NCBI GenBank assembly: GCA_024734495.1
Contig: JALMQS010000134.1
Location: forward strand, 62,001 to 126,000
Direction: 5' to 3'
Origin: Forficula auricularia
Lineage: Eukaryota; Arthropoda; Insecta; Dermaptera; Forficulidae
Length of the DNA: 64,000 nucleotides
Below, one piece after another: positions 1-11,039 of the stretch. The notes under the pieces were generated by a model. That model saw only the letters and a list, made by a program, of their open reading frames with translations. It did not search any database and had not been told where the DNA came from. A program made the position numbers and the translations under genes. How positions within the stretch are numbered: the first letter of the stretch is position 1; the number at the start of each line of letters is the position of its first letter.

Positions 1-2410
1 GGTAAAACCCTCTATCAAGCCTCAAAAACAAGGATTGAGGGAGATCCTTGAGGTGGTCCGGGGCGAAATAACCATCTATTTAGTAAAGTAACTAAGCCAG
101 GAAAATCCAAAGAACCGTTTGAGGCACACGGTATTAAATCTACCGTGATGACAAATCTTGACAAATTATCGCGATCCCTAGGCCAAATCAGTCTAGGACT
201 CTTGTCGCCATATCAAGGACAAAGCCAGTGTGAAAAAGTCCGAAATAGGATCCCTATTTCCCCGCCCAATTTTCAGTCAGGCTTAGACAAATATCGGCCA
301 CTAGAAAAATTAAATTATAGCCCGGAACAGTGATTAAAAAAAAAGCTAATCACAAACTATGTGTTAATTCCACATAGGGGCTTGTTCCAGTTGAATTCTA
401 TCTCTTAATTTTCCCCCCTCACCTTTTAGTTCTTTTCATATTTTTTCCTTTTATTTTATTATTTTTTTGTTGTAAATAGTTGTATATTTTTTTGTAAATT
501 TTTTTTGTAAATTTTCTTATTAATTTATTTCATTAAATTTCTTATCAAAATGAGAAAATTTCATTGGTCTGTCTGTCTATTCAGTAAATTATTTAAGTCC
601 GTCGGGAAGTCCAATCATTTTTTTCATTGTGAAACAAAGAAATTCTTTCTTTTGCTAAAGTCGTTTTGTCTTAATTAAAGTAATTTTTCTTAAAATTGTC
701 ATTTAATTAGAGTAATAATTGTTGCATTTAAAATCAATTAAGTTTTTTTATCTAATCTTGAAATAGTTCGAAAATAAAATTTAAAATCTGTCTGTCATTA
801 AATTATTAAAATCATTGAAATTCCGCTAAATAATTTTGTCAATTAAGTCCGATAAGTCTTCTTAATTATTTTTTTGATTAAATTTGAAATCATTTAATAG
901 TAATTATTATCGCTAATAGATCATTAGCATCGATTAATTAGAGAGGCAAATCTATAGATAAAAAGATAATCCTTAATCCTCTCTCTCTTAATCGTTTTGT
1001 AAATTCAATTTAAATTGATTATTCGTTCAATTTGATTTAATTTGGCGTTAATTATTTAAAAACACAATCTATTTTTAAAATGATTTTGTTTGTTTTTTTC
1101 GTCTGTCGGTCTGTCTAAAATGAAATTTCTTGTGAATTTTTTTATTTATTATTTTTTTGAATAATAATTATTTGTTACCTGGTCTGGCAAATCAGTTATT
1201 TGCTATTGACTTTGTTTAAACAGAAAAATAGCGATTCGGTGTGTAACCCCCCCCATCTTCAGCAATGATATCTGCAAAGCGTAATTCTAGTTACTGTCAA
1301 CCACTCTCATAATTGAACAGGCGTTTTGCTCACTCTTGAAGCCAATTATTTCTTTATTGTCCTTGGGTTCAGGGTCCCATATACATTTCTCTCTCTTTTA
1401 TCGTGATAATTAAAATCAATTGTAATCGGCATTTAATTTGTTTATATTAATGCTAATAAAGTATAGAACGGGCCGAGCTTGTTGTTATCGAATGATAAAA
1501 TTTATTGATTGTTTTTTTATAAAAAAAAAAAAAAAAACACTATCCGCAATTGGAACCTTGCTTAATTTAAAGTCAAAGTTTTTTTGCTTTATTTATTTTC
1601 TCAAAGTTTCTCTAACTTGGGTGCAACTTTCAAAATGTTTTTGAAGCCCCTTATTTTCTATTGGTAGAATTTTTTTATGGTTAGTTTATTCACCATTCTC
1701 TCAGACCTTTGAGCTTTTTTTCTGTTACCTTTAATAGTAACATGATTTTTTTATCAATAAAATTATTTTTTTGTCATGCTCTGGGCGATTTTTCTGGTGT
1801 GTTCTGTTAGTGCCAAAAACCGGTAGCCTGTCAAATGTTGGTGCAGGTCTGGGCCCTATCTGGAGAATTGTTTTGTGACCCAGTGACTTGTTGTGGTCTG
1901 TGACTGGTTTGTATGCTTGGTATAATTTGTAAAATCTAAAGCCCCTGAGGCTCATTGAATTGTTTTTTTGTGAGAAGACCTTAAGCGCCGATGGTCGCGA
2001 ATAATTATTTTTTTATTTATTTTGTTCTAGTTTTTTTTATATTCGTATATGAATATCTAAGCCGCGTAATAGCGCGAGAGAGTATCGTGATGATGGTCGG
2101 GAGTCTGGTCGAGGGCTCAGAGAAAAGAATGCCTTGCGGATCCTTATCTGCTGGACCTAAGCAGTATAATGTTGTAGTTTGCCTAACATTTATTTTTTTG
2201 TTATTTAATTTTTTTATTTTTAGTCAAAGCCAAATTTGGTCCCTTCGTAAAAATGTAGAGAAACATTGGAGGCTCATGCTGTGTGGCTGATGGGGACGTG
2301 GCTGGACTTTGAGGCCAGTTCTGAAGGACCTGCCTCTGCGGTCGTCTGTCACTGGCTTATGTTGGATTGTGAGATTTTTGTAGTAATTTCCCCCCCCCCT
2401 TTTTTTTGCA
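1..2410. other. AT-rich spacer without a convincing gene
   Basis: Very AT-rich DNA with long T and A runs, including an A run near 1520-1536. The first 360 bp are less AT-rich and carry a short open frame from 145 (62 codons) that I cannot assign. A frame from about 1991 to 2290 is hydrophobic only because of T-rich DNA. I see no splice structure or domain. The first 350 bases could be the 3' end of a mobile element that starts outside the window. Confidence 0.5.
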
Positions 2411-2418
2411 TTGATTTC

Positions 2419-2591
2419 TGTGTGGCAGGTTTAATGGGCGGCTAAGTCCGCGGGGCATAGACCCATTGTTTTTTTCTGTGTGGCAGGTTAATGGGCGGCT
2501 AAGTCCGCGGGGCATAGACCCATGGTTTTTTTCTTCTGTGTGGCAGGTTAATGGGCGGCTAAGTCCGCGGGGCATAGACCCATTGTTTTTC
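2419..2591. repeat. Three-copy tandem repeat, 57-60 bp
   Basis: Units starting at 2419, 2476 and 2536 each carry the core GGCGGCTAAGTCCGCGGGGC followed by ATAGACCCAT and a T run. The copies are nearly identical apart from T-run length, so the duplication is recent. GC content is far above the flanks. The overlapping open frames on both strands are by-products of the repeat. Confidence 0.85.
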
Positions 2592-2592
2592 T

Positions 2593-2800
2593 TGAGGAAT
2601 GAGCCGACTGCTACCCACCGATGCAATTTCCGGACAATTGGGAGCGGGCCATTCACTCTAAGAAGTGAGCCAGGCTGTGTGCCTGATGGTAGTGGTTTGT
2701 AGAGGAATGAGCCGACAGTGACCCGCCGTGGCAATTCCCGGACAATTGGGCACGGGCCATTCCCTCTCTGTGTTGAGCCGGGCTGTGTGCCCGATGAATT
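2593..2800. repeat. Two-copy diverged tandem repeat, ~108 bp
   Basis: GAGGAATGAGCCGAC starts at 2594 and again near 2703. In both copies the CCGGACAATTGGG and CGGGCCATTC blocks follow, then a GAGCC-GGCTGTGTGCC-GATG block. The second copy is diverged by several substitutions. The GC-rich character continues to about 3110 without a recognisable gene. Confidence 0.7.
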
Positions 2801-3977
2801 GTAAGTTTCTTAAGAATTGGGTTGGATGGAAGACGTTGGGGTTGGCCACCACGGGGTCTGAAACGGCTGCCCAGCATCCCCTCCGGCTCCCATTTAACCG
2901 CGACTTGTTCAGAGGACAGCTAGTAACCGCTTTGAAGGTTTCAGAGGCCTCAAGGTAGGACAAAGCGCTCTGAACAGTCATTAAATTTCCCCTTGTAAGC
3001 AAATAATCTCTCACTCCCACGTTATAGCCGTGGCGGTGCGCTCGCCTTGGTTTGTCCCGATGTTACTGGAAGATCAGGAAAGCTACGTTCCTGTCTGACA
3101 CCCAGACATGGACATCCAATGCCTATGCATTTATTTGTTTATTTTTTTATCTTTTTATATGTTTTTTTTTAACTAGCATCAGTACAGTAAATTCATGGTA
3201 ACAGTATACTGTGCGGGTGCTGGCCGATGATATTCGGTCCTGGAGGCAGAGGCATTAAACTTGTCACCTTCTTAAGTGGTTCCAATTTTAATGTTTCTGG
3301 CCGGGGGGATGTAATGATATAAGGGGCAGACCCCCCCCATTCATTTAATGTGCAACTTCGTTGCCAAGCTTGTTCTTTTTTTATAGGATGATTAAAGCAT
3401 TCGACGGTTGGCAGCCTGGAGACTGTCGCTGAGCGTTGCTCATCTCAGGTCCGCTGCCAGTCAGCCTAGAGGCGACAATCTATTCATTCAGTAGAGAAGG
3501 AGCTGAAGTCTTGAGCAGACCTGCGGACCGCCTACGCAATACTCTCTACTTTCGCCATCTTTCGCTTGCTTTCTTTCACTCAGCCTTCATCTTCTTTCAG
3601 AGCTTATCGAAGCGATTCATAATTACATTTTTTATATATATATTTTATATAACTTCTACCTTGAAAGGTCAGGAATTATCCTTGCCAGCAAGTATTCTTT
3701 TCTTAATATTTTATTACAAGATATTTTCTTTTAAAAAATATCTCATATTTTTTACATCTAATTTATTTTAACTATATTAAACGTGCCTGGCAGGTTTAAC
3801 CCTTGAACCATATTTTCTATTTTATATTTATATTTTTAATTATTTTTTCTATGAATAAATAGTTTTTTTAACTTAATTATTTTTTTCTTCAACCCAGAGT
3901 GTTCATAGCCATTTACACCTGACCAATTTAGATTATAGGGCTCTCTTAAAGTCACATAAAGCCCTTAAATCCCAACA
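2801..3977. other. GC-rich then AT-rich spacer; possible LTR boundary near 3310
   Basis: No coding domain was seen. At 3301-3330 a purine run (GGGGGGA) is followed directly by TGTAATGATATAAGG. That arrangement resembles the polypurine tract and LTR start of a Ty3/Gypsy-type element on the plus strand, and the following 300 bp are CT-rich as in some LTRs. No matching second LTR or pol gene was found in the window, so this is a weak suggestion only. Confidence 0.25.
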
Positions 3978-4506
3978 CTATTAATTGCTGGTCTGTATAA
4001 CTTTATTTATAGTATTAGTACCAGGAAGCCCATTTCCCTACATCCTTCACGCATCACCTCAAATTTCATTCTCCATTTCAGGGACGTGCCACTTGGATCA
4101 GTCACTGAGGGACACACCCGCCCCATCAACAAATAGCGAAGCAGATTAATTTAACAATAACGTAACAATAAAGCCCAATTTCCCTAGTACATAAGTTACA
4201 TTCACCCCCCCTTGCCCCCTAATAACCCCCCACCCCCTCGTGTGGTGTTCGTAAGCTGGGATTCCCTAGTACATAAGTTACATTCACCCCCCCTTGCCCC
4301 CTAATAACCCCCCACCCCCTCGTGTGGTGGAGGTGCTGGGATTCCCTAGTACATAAGTTACATTCACCCCCCCTTGCCCCCTCATAACCCCCACCCCCTC
4401 GTGTGGTGTTCGTAAGCTGGGATTCCCTCGTACATAAGTTACATTCACCCCCCTTGCCCCCTAATAACCCCCCACCCCCTCGTGTGGTGTTCGTAAGCTG
4501 GGATTG
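3978..4506 (+). repeat. LTR-like direct repeat, copy 1, with ~81 bp tandem array
   Basis: The sequence from CTATTAATTGCTGG at 3978 to about 4250 is repeated almost exactly from 8035. Within it, units beginning TTCCCTAGTACATAAG at 4180, 4262, 4342 and 4423 form a four-copy tandem array of about 81 bp, rich in C runs. The second copy at 8035 holds only two units. The pair flanks the coiled-coil ORF at 4870-6048, which is the arrangement expected of LTRs around an internal region, although no primer-binding site or polypurine tract is clear. Confidence 0.7.
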
Positions 4507-4869
4507 GATAGGCCGCAAAAGAAGCCGGTATTCTACTGATCCAGGTGACAATCCCTATTCATTTTCAAAAAAAAATCATTTCATCTCACAATTTCCTGGT
4601 ACTATAATTCTGAAAATATTTGAAAGTAGCTACGTTTACCCAGAGATTGGAGGGTTCCTTTGTTTGAAAAAAAAAATTTTTTATTATTATATTGAAAAAG
4701 AAAAATTTACAAAAAAATTATTCTATATTTATATTTGCCTGAATTAAAAATAAGTAAATAACCAAAGGCCATTGACATTCCCACCTACCGATTATAGATT
4801 AAAATACATAATATTTATTAATCATTTTTGTTGATATTACTATTTATTTTTTTTTCTGAGCTACCCAAA

Positions 4870-6048
4870 ATGCCACAAGGGGATCGAGACGGTGATATTG
4901 GGGAAACTGCAGATCGCAGGCCATCCCTATTAACTAGCTCCGACGAGACGGGAGTCGTTGCGGAGGGGACGTCCGGATTCGCTAGTGCGGAAACGGGCTC
5001 GGAGGCAGCGTCGTCTACACCAACTGCTGGCATGGAACCTGAGACCAATAATGCGAACAACGAACTAACAATCGGCTCCACCTACATACGAGAGACACTC
5101 GACAGAGCAGCAGGTGATATGAACCTGCCCCCAACCCCCTCCACACCCCCTAGTACTAGACCCACCATCCCCAATAATAATGATACGAATGCAATATTGG
5201 TTCGGCTGCTGGAAAATATGAATGGTAAATTAGAAAATATGAGTAGCGATATGAATGGTAAATTTGAGAGTATGAATGGTAAATTTGAAAGTTTGAATGT
5301 TAAATTTGAAGATTTGAATGGTAAATTTGAAAATATGGATAGTAAACTTGAAAATTTGAATGGTGAATTTAGAAGTATGAATGATAGATTCGATAATGTA
5401 GATGGCAAATTTGAAAATATGAATGGCAGATTTGATGAAATGACCAGTAGGCTTGATGGGATAGATAGTAGAATCAATGAACATTCAGGAAGGTTCGAAA
5501 AGATAGATCTCAAGCTACAAAGCTTCGATCAGGAGATTAACATTATCAATAGTCAACTAACAGAAATTGATAATAAGGGCAAAGAAAACACCAAATTAAC
5601 AAAAAGAATTGAACAAGTAACCCTCGATTCCCAAACCCAACTAGATATTTTGCAAACCGAAATGAGTGATACGAGGGAGGTGATAAAGGTCAATGCCGAC
5701 CAAATCAAAATATTAGGAAATAACATACAGAAAATTCCATCCTCACAGCCCCCAATAGAAACACATACACCAGTTATTAATAATCAAGAAATTATTGAAA
5801 TTCAGTCCCCACTGCCCTTAGTTAAAATAAATACATACCCCCCAATCGAAATCATCCCCACAGTTAAAATTCTACTTGATTTGAAGACACTCTACAAAGA
5901 ATATTCCAAATCATTTTTAAGTTTAAAATTAATAAAAATAATTCTACTAATAATATTTATTAGCCACGTGCTGCAGAATCAAGTACACCCCGGCACCATG
6001 GCGTTGGAACAAATCGTTCGTAACGCCTCACGGAATCACACACGCTAA
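4870..6048 (+). CDS. Coiled-coil protein of unknown function, possibly gag-like
   Basis: The frame is open from 4828, but the first 14 codons (hydrophobic, from T-rich DNA) look fortuitous. The ATG at 4870 gives about 392 residues starting MPQGDRDGD. Regions in order: an acidic, Ser/Thr/Pro-rich N-terminus (about residues 1-115); about 14 seven-residue repeats of the form M-N-G-K-F-E-N/S (roughly residues 115-220), a strong heptad pattern for a long coiled coil; a second charged helical part; a Pro/Ile-rich linker; then a hydrophobic run SLKLIKIILLIIFISHVL near the C-terminus that could be a membrane segment. I do not recognise the family. Its place between two direct repeats suggests a structural (gag-like) protein of a non-autonomous LTR element, which is inference. 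No zinc knuckle, protease or reverse transcriptase follows. A fast-evolving host protein is the alternative. Confidence 0.55.
   Translation: MPQGDRDGDIGETADRRPSLLTSSDETGVVAEGTSGFASAETGSEAASSTPTAGMEPETNNANNELTIGSTYIRETLDRAAGDMNLPPTPSTPPSTRPTIPNNNDTNAILVRLLENMNGKLENMSSDMNGKFESMNGKFESLNVKFEDLNGKFENMDSKLENLNGEFRSMNDRFDNVDGKFENMNGRFDEMTSRLDGIDSRINEHSGRFEKIDLKLQSFDQEINIINSQLTEIDNKGKENTKLTKRIEQVTLDSQTQLDILQTEMSDTREVIKVNADQIKILGNNIQKIPSSQPPIETHTPVINNQEIIEIQSPLPLVKINTYPPIEIIPTVKILLDLKTLYKEYSKSFLSLKLIKIILLIIFISHVLQNQVHPGTMALEQIVRNASRNHTR
5212..5520 (+). repeat. 21-bp coding minisatellite inside the coiled-coil ORF
   Basis: About 14 head-to-tail 21-bp units based on ATGAATGGTAAATTTGAAA, each encoding one heptad. 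The period is exactly 21 bp, so the frame is kept. Divergence rises towards the 3' end, as expected if new units were added at the 5' side. Confidence 0.85.
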
Positions 6049-7333
6049 AATCAATGAAAAGAAAATATTTTGTTGATCCACGTGAAATCTAAGAAAATTG
6101 TCTTCCCACTGATATCCGCCTTAAAAATGTAAAAATAGTAATAATCAAACCAAGTTTCATTTATTTCTCCCCTATTATCATATTCATTTCTTATTACTTT
6201 CATTGTTGTAAATATAATTTGTTCAAAAAAAAAAAAAAAATCTCCGCCTTAATTCTAATAAAATTTCATAGCCCCCACCTTATAAAAATATAAATTTACT
6301 AGTCCCCATTAAATTCTTAATTATATTATTTCCCATAGTTTAAATAAATCTATTATTAATTGCATACCATTAAAATCACTAATTTATTCGTTCCCAGTAA
6401 AAGCAGTAAATAGACAAATACATTAATCCGTTCTATTAAATTCACTTTTATAAATTCAATCGAGCCCTTCGTTTTTATGTTTCGCCGTCTGTTTTGTTTT
6501 ATTTCTTACCCGATTAGTTAGGATATCGAATCCCTCTTAAATTTACATCTCACCCACCCACACATAAGTATTATATTTTAGTCCCTCATTTTAAATACCC
6601 CAGTGATATCATCTATCTTGTTATTTGTTTTGTCAACCAGTCATTATTAAAAGCTATAATTGTCAATGCTATTGTGATCAAATCAATTACGTAGTATTAA
6701 GCGATTGTCTTTGCCATCTATAATAAATTGCAAACTCGTTCCATCATTGTCAAAGCCTGCTCTTGCTTGCATTCTCGTTATACCTTCTCTACTCAGGTCA
6801 CTCACTTATTAATCCCTAATCCCATAGAATCATAACAACCCAAATATCAATATTATTCGAATAAAAGAAGATATTCCTAATTCCTTGTGTCATGTGTCAT
6901 AAACACAAACCCCATAGTAACCCTAAGCACCTCTGCCCTTCCATATTAAATAATTTTCTACCCTTTTTACCTGTTGCTCGAAAATCAAGTGTGTCTCGAG
7001 GTAAGTGGATGCAAATGAATCAATATTTCACTTAACGCCTAAATTACTCTAAATAAACATGTTAGTCGTGTGATTGTTCCCACCCTGAATCTGGGACGAT
7101 TAATATACCCTGGTGAATTGAGTGAGGTCTCGGCGATGCGTTTTCGAGTTACCGTGCGTTCTGGTGAGTCTGGAGTCCGTCTGTCCGCAACCCCGATACA
7201 TAAATAAATAGTCGAGCATTTTTGTCCCCAATAAATACCCCATAAATAAGTACCGAAAGAAAAATAAATAAATATCTATCAATATCCCTATAATATCTCA
7301 ATATATTTAATCATTTTTCTTTGCCATAACGTC
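6049..7333. other. AT-rich stretch, no gene seen
   Basis: Pyrimidine- and A/T-rich DNA with an A run at 6225-6240. No open frame with a recognisable domain occurs on either strand. If the direct repeats at 3978 and 8035 are LTRs, this would be the remaining internal region, and it lacks pol. Confidence 0.5.
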
Positions 7334-7700
7334 GGAGGTGCAATGGTCCTGTGGATTGAACCATAATTTATTTTTAATTAATCAATTAAATTCTTATTTT
7401 TATTCATCATTAAGTCTAATTGAGGCAATCAATTTATCATCAAACAAGGGAAACTTATAAATTCTGGGAAAGCATAGTAAATGACCAACGATTAACAAAT
7501 ATAGAAGAGCATTGACTTGAGCAAGTTCGACAGTCATTGACTGACATGTCATGAGAGAGAGTGTGCATATCTACTGCTATCGAAGTGACTCTGAATAAAC
7601 CTACACAAATACTGTTATATTCAAGTTCCACAGTTTTTGACACGAGTGCAGAGAGAGAGTGAGCACATAAACTGCTAATTCTCTATATATACAAGTTCCT
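7334..7700 (+). repeat. Dispersed repeat, short copy (relative of 11750-12640)
   Basis: Matches 11752-11960 along most of its length: GCAATGGTCCTG, then TTAAGTCTAATT-AGGCAATC, AACAAGGGAAACT, then AGAGCATTGACTTGAG. It carries the start of the ~96 bp unit that is amplified in the other copy. A simple TA run lies just downstream at about 7868-7888. No coding content. Confidence 0.75.
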
Positions 7701-8034
7701 TCTTCATCGAGCACCTAGGTTGCACAAGGCGGTTACTTCATTTTATTTGATACACGTTCTTCTTGAGGAAAAGGTACTGGCGTACGAAGCGCACACCGCT
7801 AATATATATACAATTATATACATTGAGCACCAGAGAAGCACACCTTCGGATACGGTCCTCAAACCTAATATATATATATATATATATTACATTCACCAGC
7901 CGTTCTTCCCCATCGGGACATCTACAAGCAAAATAACACGCCTCTCCACTGCAACTGGGAAACTACAAAGGAAACACTTCTCTATCTCGCCTTTCTTATT
8001 TATAACGATACAAAAAATAAATATCTCAGTCTCT

Positions 8035-8385
8035 CTATTAATTGCTGGTCTGTATAACTTTATTTATAGTATTAGTACCAGGAAGCCCATTTCCCTACAT
8101 CCTTCACGCATCACCTCAAATTTCATTCTCCATTTCAGGGACGTGCCACTTGGATCAGTCACTGAGGGACACACCCGCCCCATCAACAAATAGCGAAGCA
8201 GATTAATTTAACAATAACGTAACAATAAAGCCCAATTTCCCTAGTACATAAGTTACATTCACCCCCCTTGCCCCCTCATAACCCCCCACCCCCTCGTGTG
8301 GATGTTCGTAAAGCTGGGATTCCCTAATATATAATTTACATTCACCCCCCTTGCCCCCTAATAACCCCCCACCCCCTCGTGAGTT
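8035..8385 (+). repeat. LTR-like direct repeat, copy 2
   Basis: Nearly identical to 3978-4250, then two C-rich tandem units (first starts near 8239) instead of four. The upstream junction is abrupt: unrelated sequence ends at 8034 and the shared block begins with CTATTAATTGCTGG. A short open frame running in from 7720 ends at 8193 inside this repeat; the same stop lies in copy 1, so the frame is not evidence of a gene. Confidence 0.7.
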
Positions 8386-8955
8386 TTTGAAACTTTCTTA
8401 ATATTAAGCCTCTGACCCCCCACCCCCCACCCCACCTAAATCCTTCCTCTCTTCACTCTCCTTTTTATTTCAAGCTGCTCGTGTATTAAAATACTCATTT
8501 GGGAAATAATAATTTCAGAACAAACTACCTAGGGGCTGACAAGTGCGATATATCCAAAGCAATGGAAAGAGATATTAATTTGAAGACTAGACATTTAGAT
8601 ATGTTAATTAATTACTTTTATTTAATCTCTTTGTTTTGTTGATAGTTTTATATTCTTTGGTTTTTGTTAATTATTCGATTTTTCATATGTCCCTTATTTT
8701 TCATTAAACGTATTTAAAATCAATTTTAATTTATAAATTCTGATTAATACAGATATTATCATTGAACCTTTTCATAAGAATATATTTAGGTTTCGCCTTT
8801 AGAAAGATTAAACTAAAAATATTTAAAATTTGACTCAATAAACAAAACTTATATGTTTATTTGATCTCAAATGAGGCAATTAAAATCTCTTTTGGGAGTG
8901 GAATAGTGTGATGACTTTTCCTGATGTTTTGCTCTCTACTGTTCGATGAAAATTG
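8386..8955. other. AT-rich spacer
   Basis: C-rich for the first 60 bp (8410-8450), then AT-rich with no open frame or repeat that I could match elsewhere in the window. Confidence 0.5.
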
Positions 8956-9024
8956 TATATTGAAGGAGACAATAAAAGAGTGTGTCTTCTGCTGGAATTA
9001 TACATTTTATTTATTTATAACGAG
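8956..9024. repeat. Left inverted terminal repeat of PLE
   Basis: Reverse complement of 10076-10145. It begins TATTGAAGGAGACAATAAAA and ends TTATAACGAGA. The coding frame starts immediately inside it. Confidence 0.85.
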
Positions 9025-9833
9025 AAGAGATCCATGACAAAATTAAATTTACCAGCGAAATCGAAAAAGATAAAACACTAAATTATTTAGATGTAGAAAT
9101 CAAAATTTCAAATAAAAAACATACTTTTGGAATATTTAGGAAACCCACGACCACAGACACAGCTATAAATAATAATTCCAGCAGACCTATCACACACAAA
9201 TTAGCCGGCTTCCACTCAATGATTCATAGATTAACCAACATCCCTTTAGATAAAACAAATTTCAATAAAGAATTAGAAATAATTAAACAAATAGCCGCTA
9301 AAAAAGGTTACGATGAAACCCTTATTGACAAACTATTAAAAAAGAAAATTGAAAAGTCAACTCTGAATCTGATTTATTCCCAACGGTCCGAGCCAGAATC
9401 AAAACCAAAATTAATAATACCATACTATGGAAAAATTTCAGAAACTTTAAAATTAAAATTCAAAACTTTAGGATATGAAACTATTTTCAAATCCTCTAGA
9501 ACATTGGGATCAGATATTAGCAATAATAAGAAAGACAAAATTCAAAAAATGGACAAAAAAGGTGTCTATTCCATAACATGTGGAGAATGTGATTCGACCT
9601 ATATAGGAAAAACAGAACGAAATTTAAACACAGGCATTTCGGAACACAAAAGAGTTTTTAAAGGGGGTTCGGGATATAGTGCATTTGCAGACCATTTAAT
9701 CTCCGAGAAACATTGTTTTCCAGATGTATCAAATATTGAATTAATTAGATCAGAATTAGATCTCTTAAAAATTAGTATTTTCGAATCGTTAGAAATTTTA
9801 AAATCATACAATAATTCACCAAACAATTCTTAA
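9021..9833 (+). pseudogene. PLE polyprotein, 3' part: RT thumb and GIY-YIG endonuclease
   Basis: The frame is open from 9021, after an in-frame stop, to 9833, about 270 codons. It begins inside the protein: the RT thumb blocks LNYLDVEI, then GIFRKPTTTD and HKLAGFHSMIHRL are diagnostic of Penelope-type reverse transcriptases. These are followed by a basic linker and the GIY-YIG core, GVYSITCGEC with STYIGKTER and a downstream EHKR. This nuclease domain nicks target DNA for integration in PLEs. The catalytic Gly-Val-Tyr / Tyr-Ile-Gly pairs, Arg and His are visible. The N-terminal ~60% of the protein is missing, so the copy cannot be autonomous, but the surviving frame is uninterrupted, which suggests fairly recent insertion. 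The in-frame ATG at 9219 is internal and not a real start. Confidence 0.85.
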
Positions 9834-10036
9834 ATCAGAAAATAGAAATTCCCGAAAGCTTTATTTTAAAAATAGCCGCTAAAATAAAAAAACATCATGA
9901 ACGCCACCTACAGCTAAAATAATAAAACAAGTATAAATTTCAATTCTTAACTTGCCCATACTGAATAATTTCTTATCCTAAACACATGAAATATTTTAAC
10001 CTTTCATTCATAAATTAATTCCTGTGAATCCATTGT

Positions 10037-10085
10037 AATAGACTGATGAAGAGGGCAAAGCCCTCGAAACTATACTCTCGTTATA
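10037..10085 (+). ncRNA. Hammerhead-like motif, family 1, core-damaged
   Basis: CTGATGA at 10043-10049, one extra A, helix II GAGGGC/GCCCTC closed by AAA, then GAAAC and TATA. The final triplet should be GTC but reads CTC (10075-10077), which breaks the short helix III. Helix I is weak (2 pairs next to the core). The extra nucleotide after the CTGATGA box is present in all copies in this window and is known to be tolerated in a viroid hammerhead. Probably inactive. Confidence 0.6.
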
Positions 10086-10187
10086 AATAAATAAAATGTA
10101 TAATTCCAGCAGAAGACACACTCTTTTATTGTCTCCTTCAATATATAAAAATTTTGCTACTCTCGGCAAAAAACTTTCAATTTAATA

Positions 10188-10790
10188 TGAAAAATGTATA
10201 ATTATAAGCCTTTGTTGAAGATTGTTTGTTGTATATCTTGTTTTTATATAAATTTTATAATTTTGAAGACTGGGGTTTTGATTTAATTGTGTTGGCAGCA
10301 GATAATAGGTCATACACTGTTTTTATATTAAAAATAGAAAGGTTTTATATTGAAAGAAATTATATTGATCAATGAATAAAAAATTGTAATTTTGTCCTAA
10401 AACTTAATACGGGAGAATTATATGAATGTTAATAATTAAATGTTACAATTGTTATGAAAATTTTTTGTGCTATAATAAGAACAGAGATAAGTGTGTTATT
10501 GGTAATCAAGGTGAGAGGGAATTTTAAATAATGAACATATTTTTAGATAATATGACAAAGAAAAAATGTCTTTATATTTTTTCAATTTTATAGAATTTCA
10601 AGGAAGAAAATTATTTTTTCCAAAATGGTTTGTTACTCTCATCTTTAACAACTGGTGTTGGAATTTTATTGAATTGCAGAGAGAATGTAAAATTAATGTT
10701 ACCAATGTACTATTGAAAAACTGAGGGTGAGTGGACTGATTTTTGTTTCTTGATTGTATTGCAATTGTAAAGTTTTATGTGTTTGTATTT
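10188..10790. other. AT-rich spacer
   Basis: No gene or recognisable repeat. AT-rich with short open frames only. Confidence 0.45.
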
Positions 10791-10855
10791 TTTAGACTGA
10801 TGATGGCTTGAGAGTGTCGGCCAAAACTGTCTCCCAGTTTAAAATAAAAAATTGA
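10785..10855 (+). ncRNA. Degenerate hammerhead-like motif
   Basis: CTGATGA at about 10799, one extra T, helix II GGC/GCC around a long loop, then AAAAC where GAAAC is expected, and a well-formed helix III ACTG/CAGT with loop TCTCC. The conserved G12 is replaced by A. Helix I is poor. It may mark the end of another, otherwise unrecognisable, PLE terminal repeat. Confidence 0.4.
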
Positions 10856-11039
10856 TAAGGACATAGAAGATTTGGTGTTTTCTTAAGAGACTTTTTTCTC
10901 CTTACGAGAACCTGATAACTGTTCTCACGGTTTTAATTGCCTCATTTGAGATCAAATAAATAATGGAAAAACATCATAGTACTGATATCTAAAACTTATA
11001 TAATTGAACATGAAGCCAGTGGGGGACACAATATATAGG

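Larger units (their letters stand above)
8956..10187 (+). mobile_element. Penelope-like element remnant with inverted ends
   Basis: A ~69 bp sequence at 8956-9024 is the reverse complement of 10076-10145 with no difference that I can see. Between them lie the 3' part of a PLE reverse transcriptase and a GIY-YIG domain (9021-9833), then a hammerhead-like motif (10037-10085). Inverted or split terminal repeats (pLTRs) carrying hammerheads are a known feature of PLEs. The right terminal sequence recurs at 23604-23724 and 24370-24487, so this family has at least three copies here. The element is 5'-truncated: the reverse transcriptase fingers and palm are absent. Confidence 0.85.

Noticed and set aside
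2357..3020. Overlapping GC-rich ORFs on both strands
   Set aside because: They follow the tandem repeats and share no domain; six frames are partly open because of composition.
5082..5513. Minus-strand repetitive ORFs opposite the coiled-coil gene
   Set aside because: Antisense shadow of the 21-bp coding repeat; the plus-strand frame is longer and has heptad logic.
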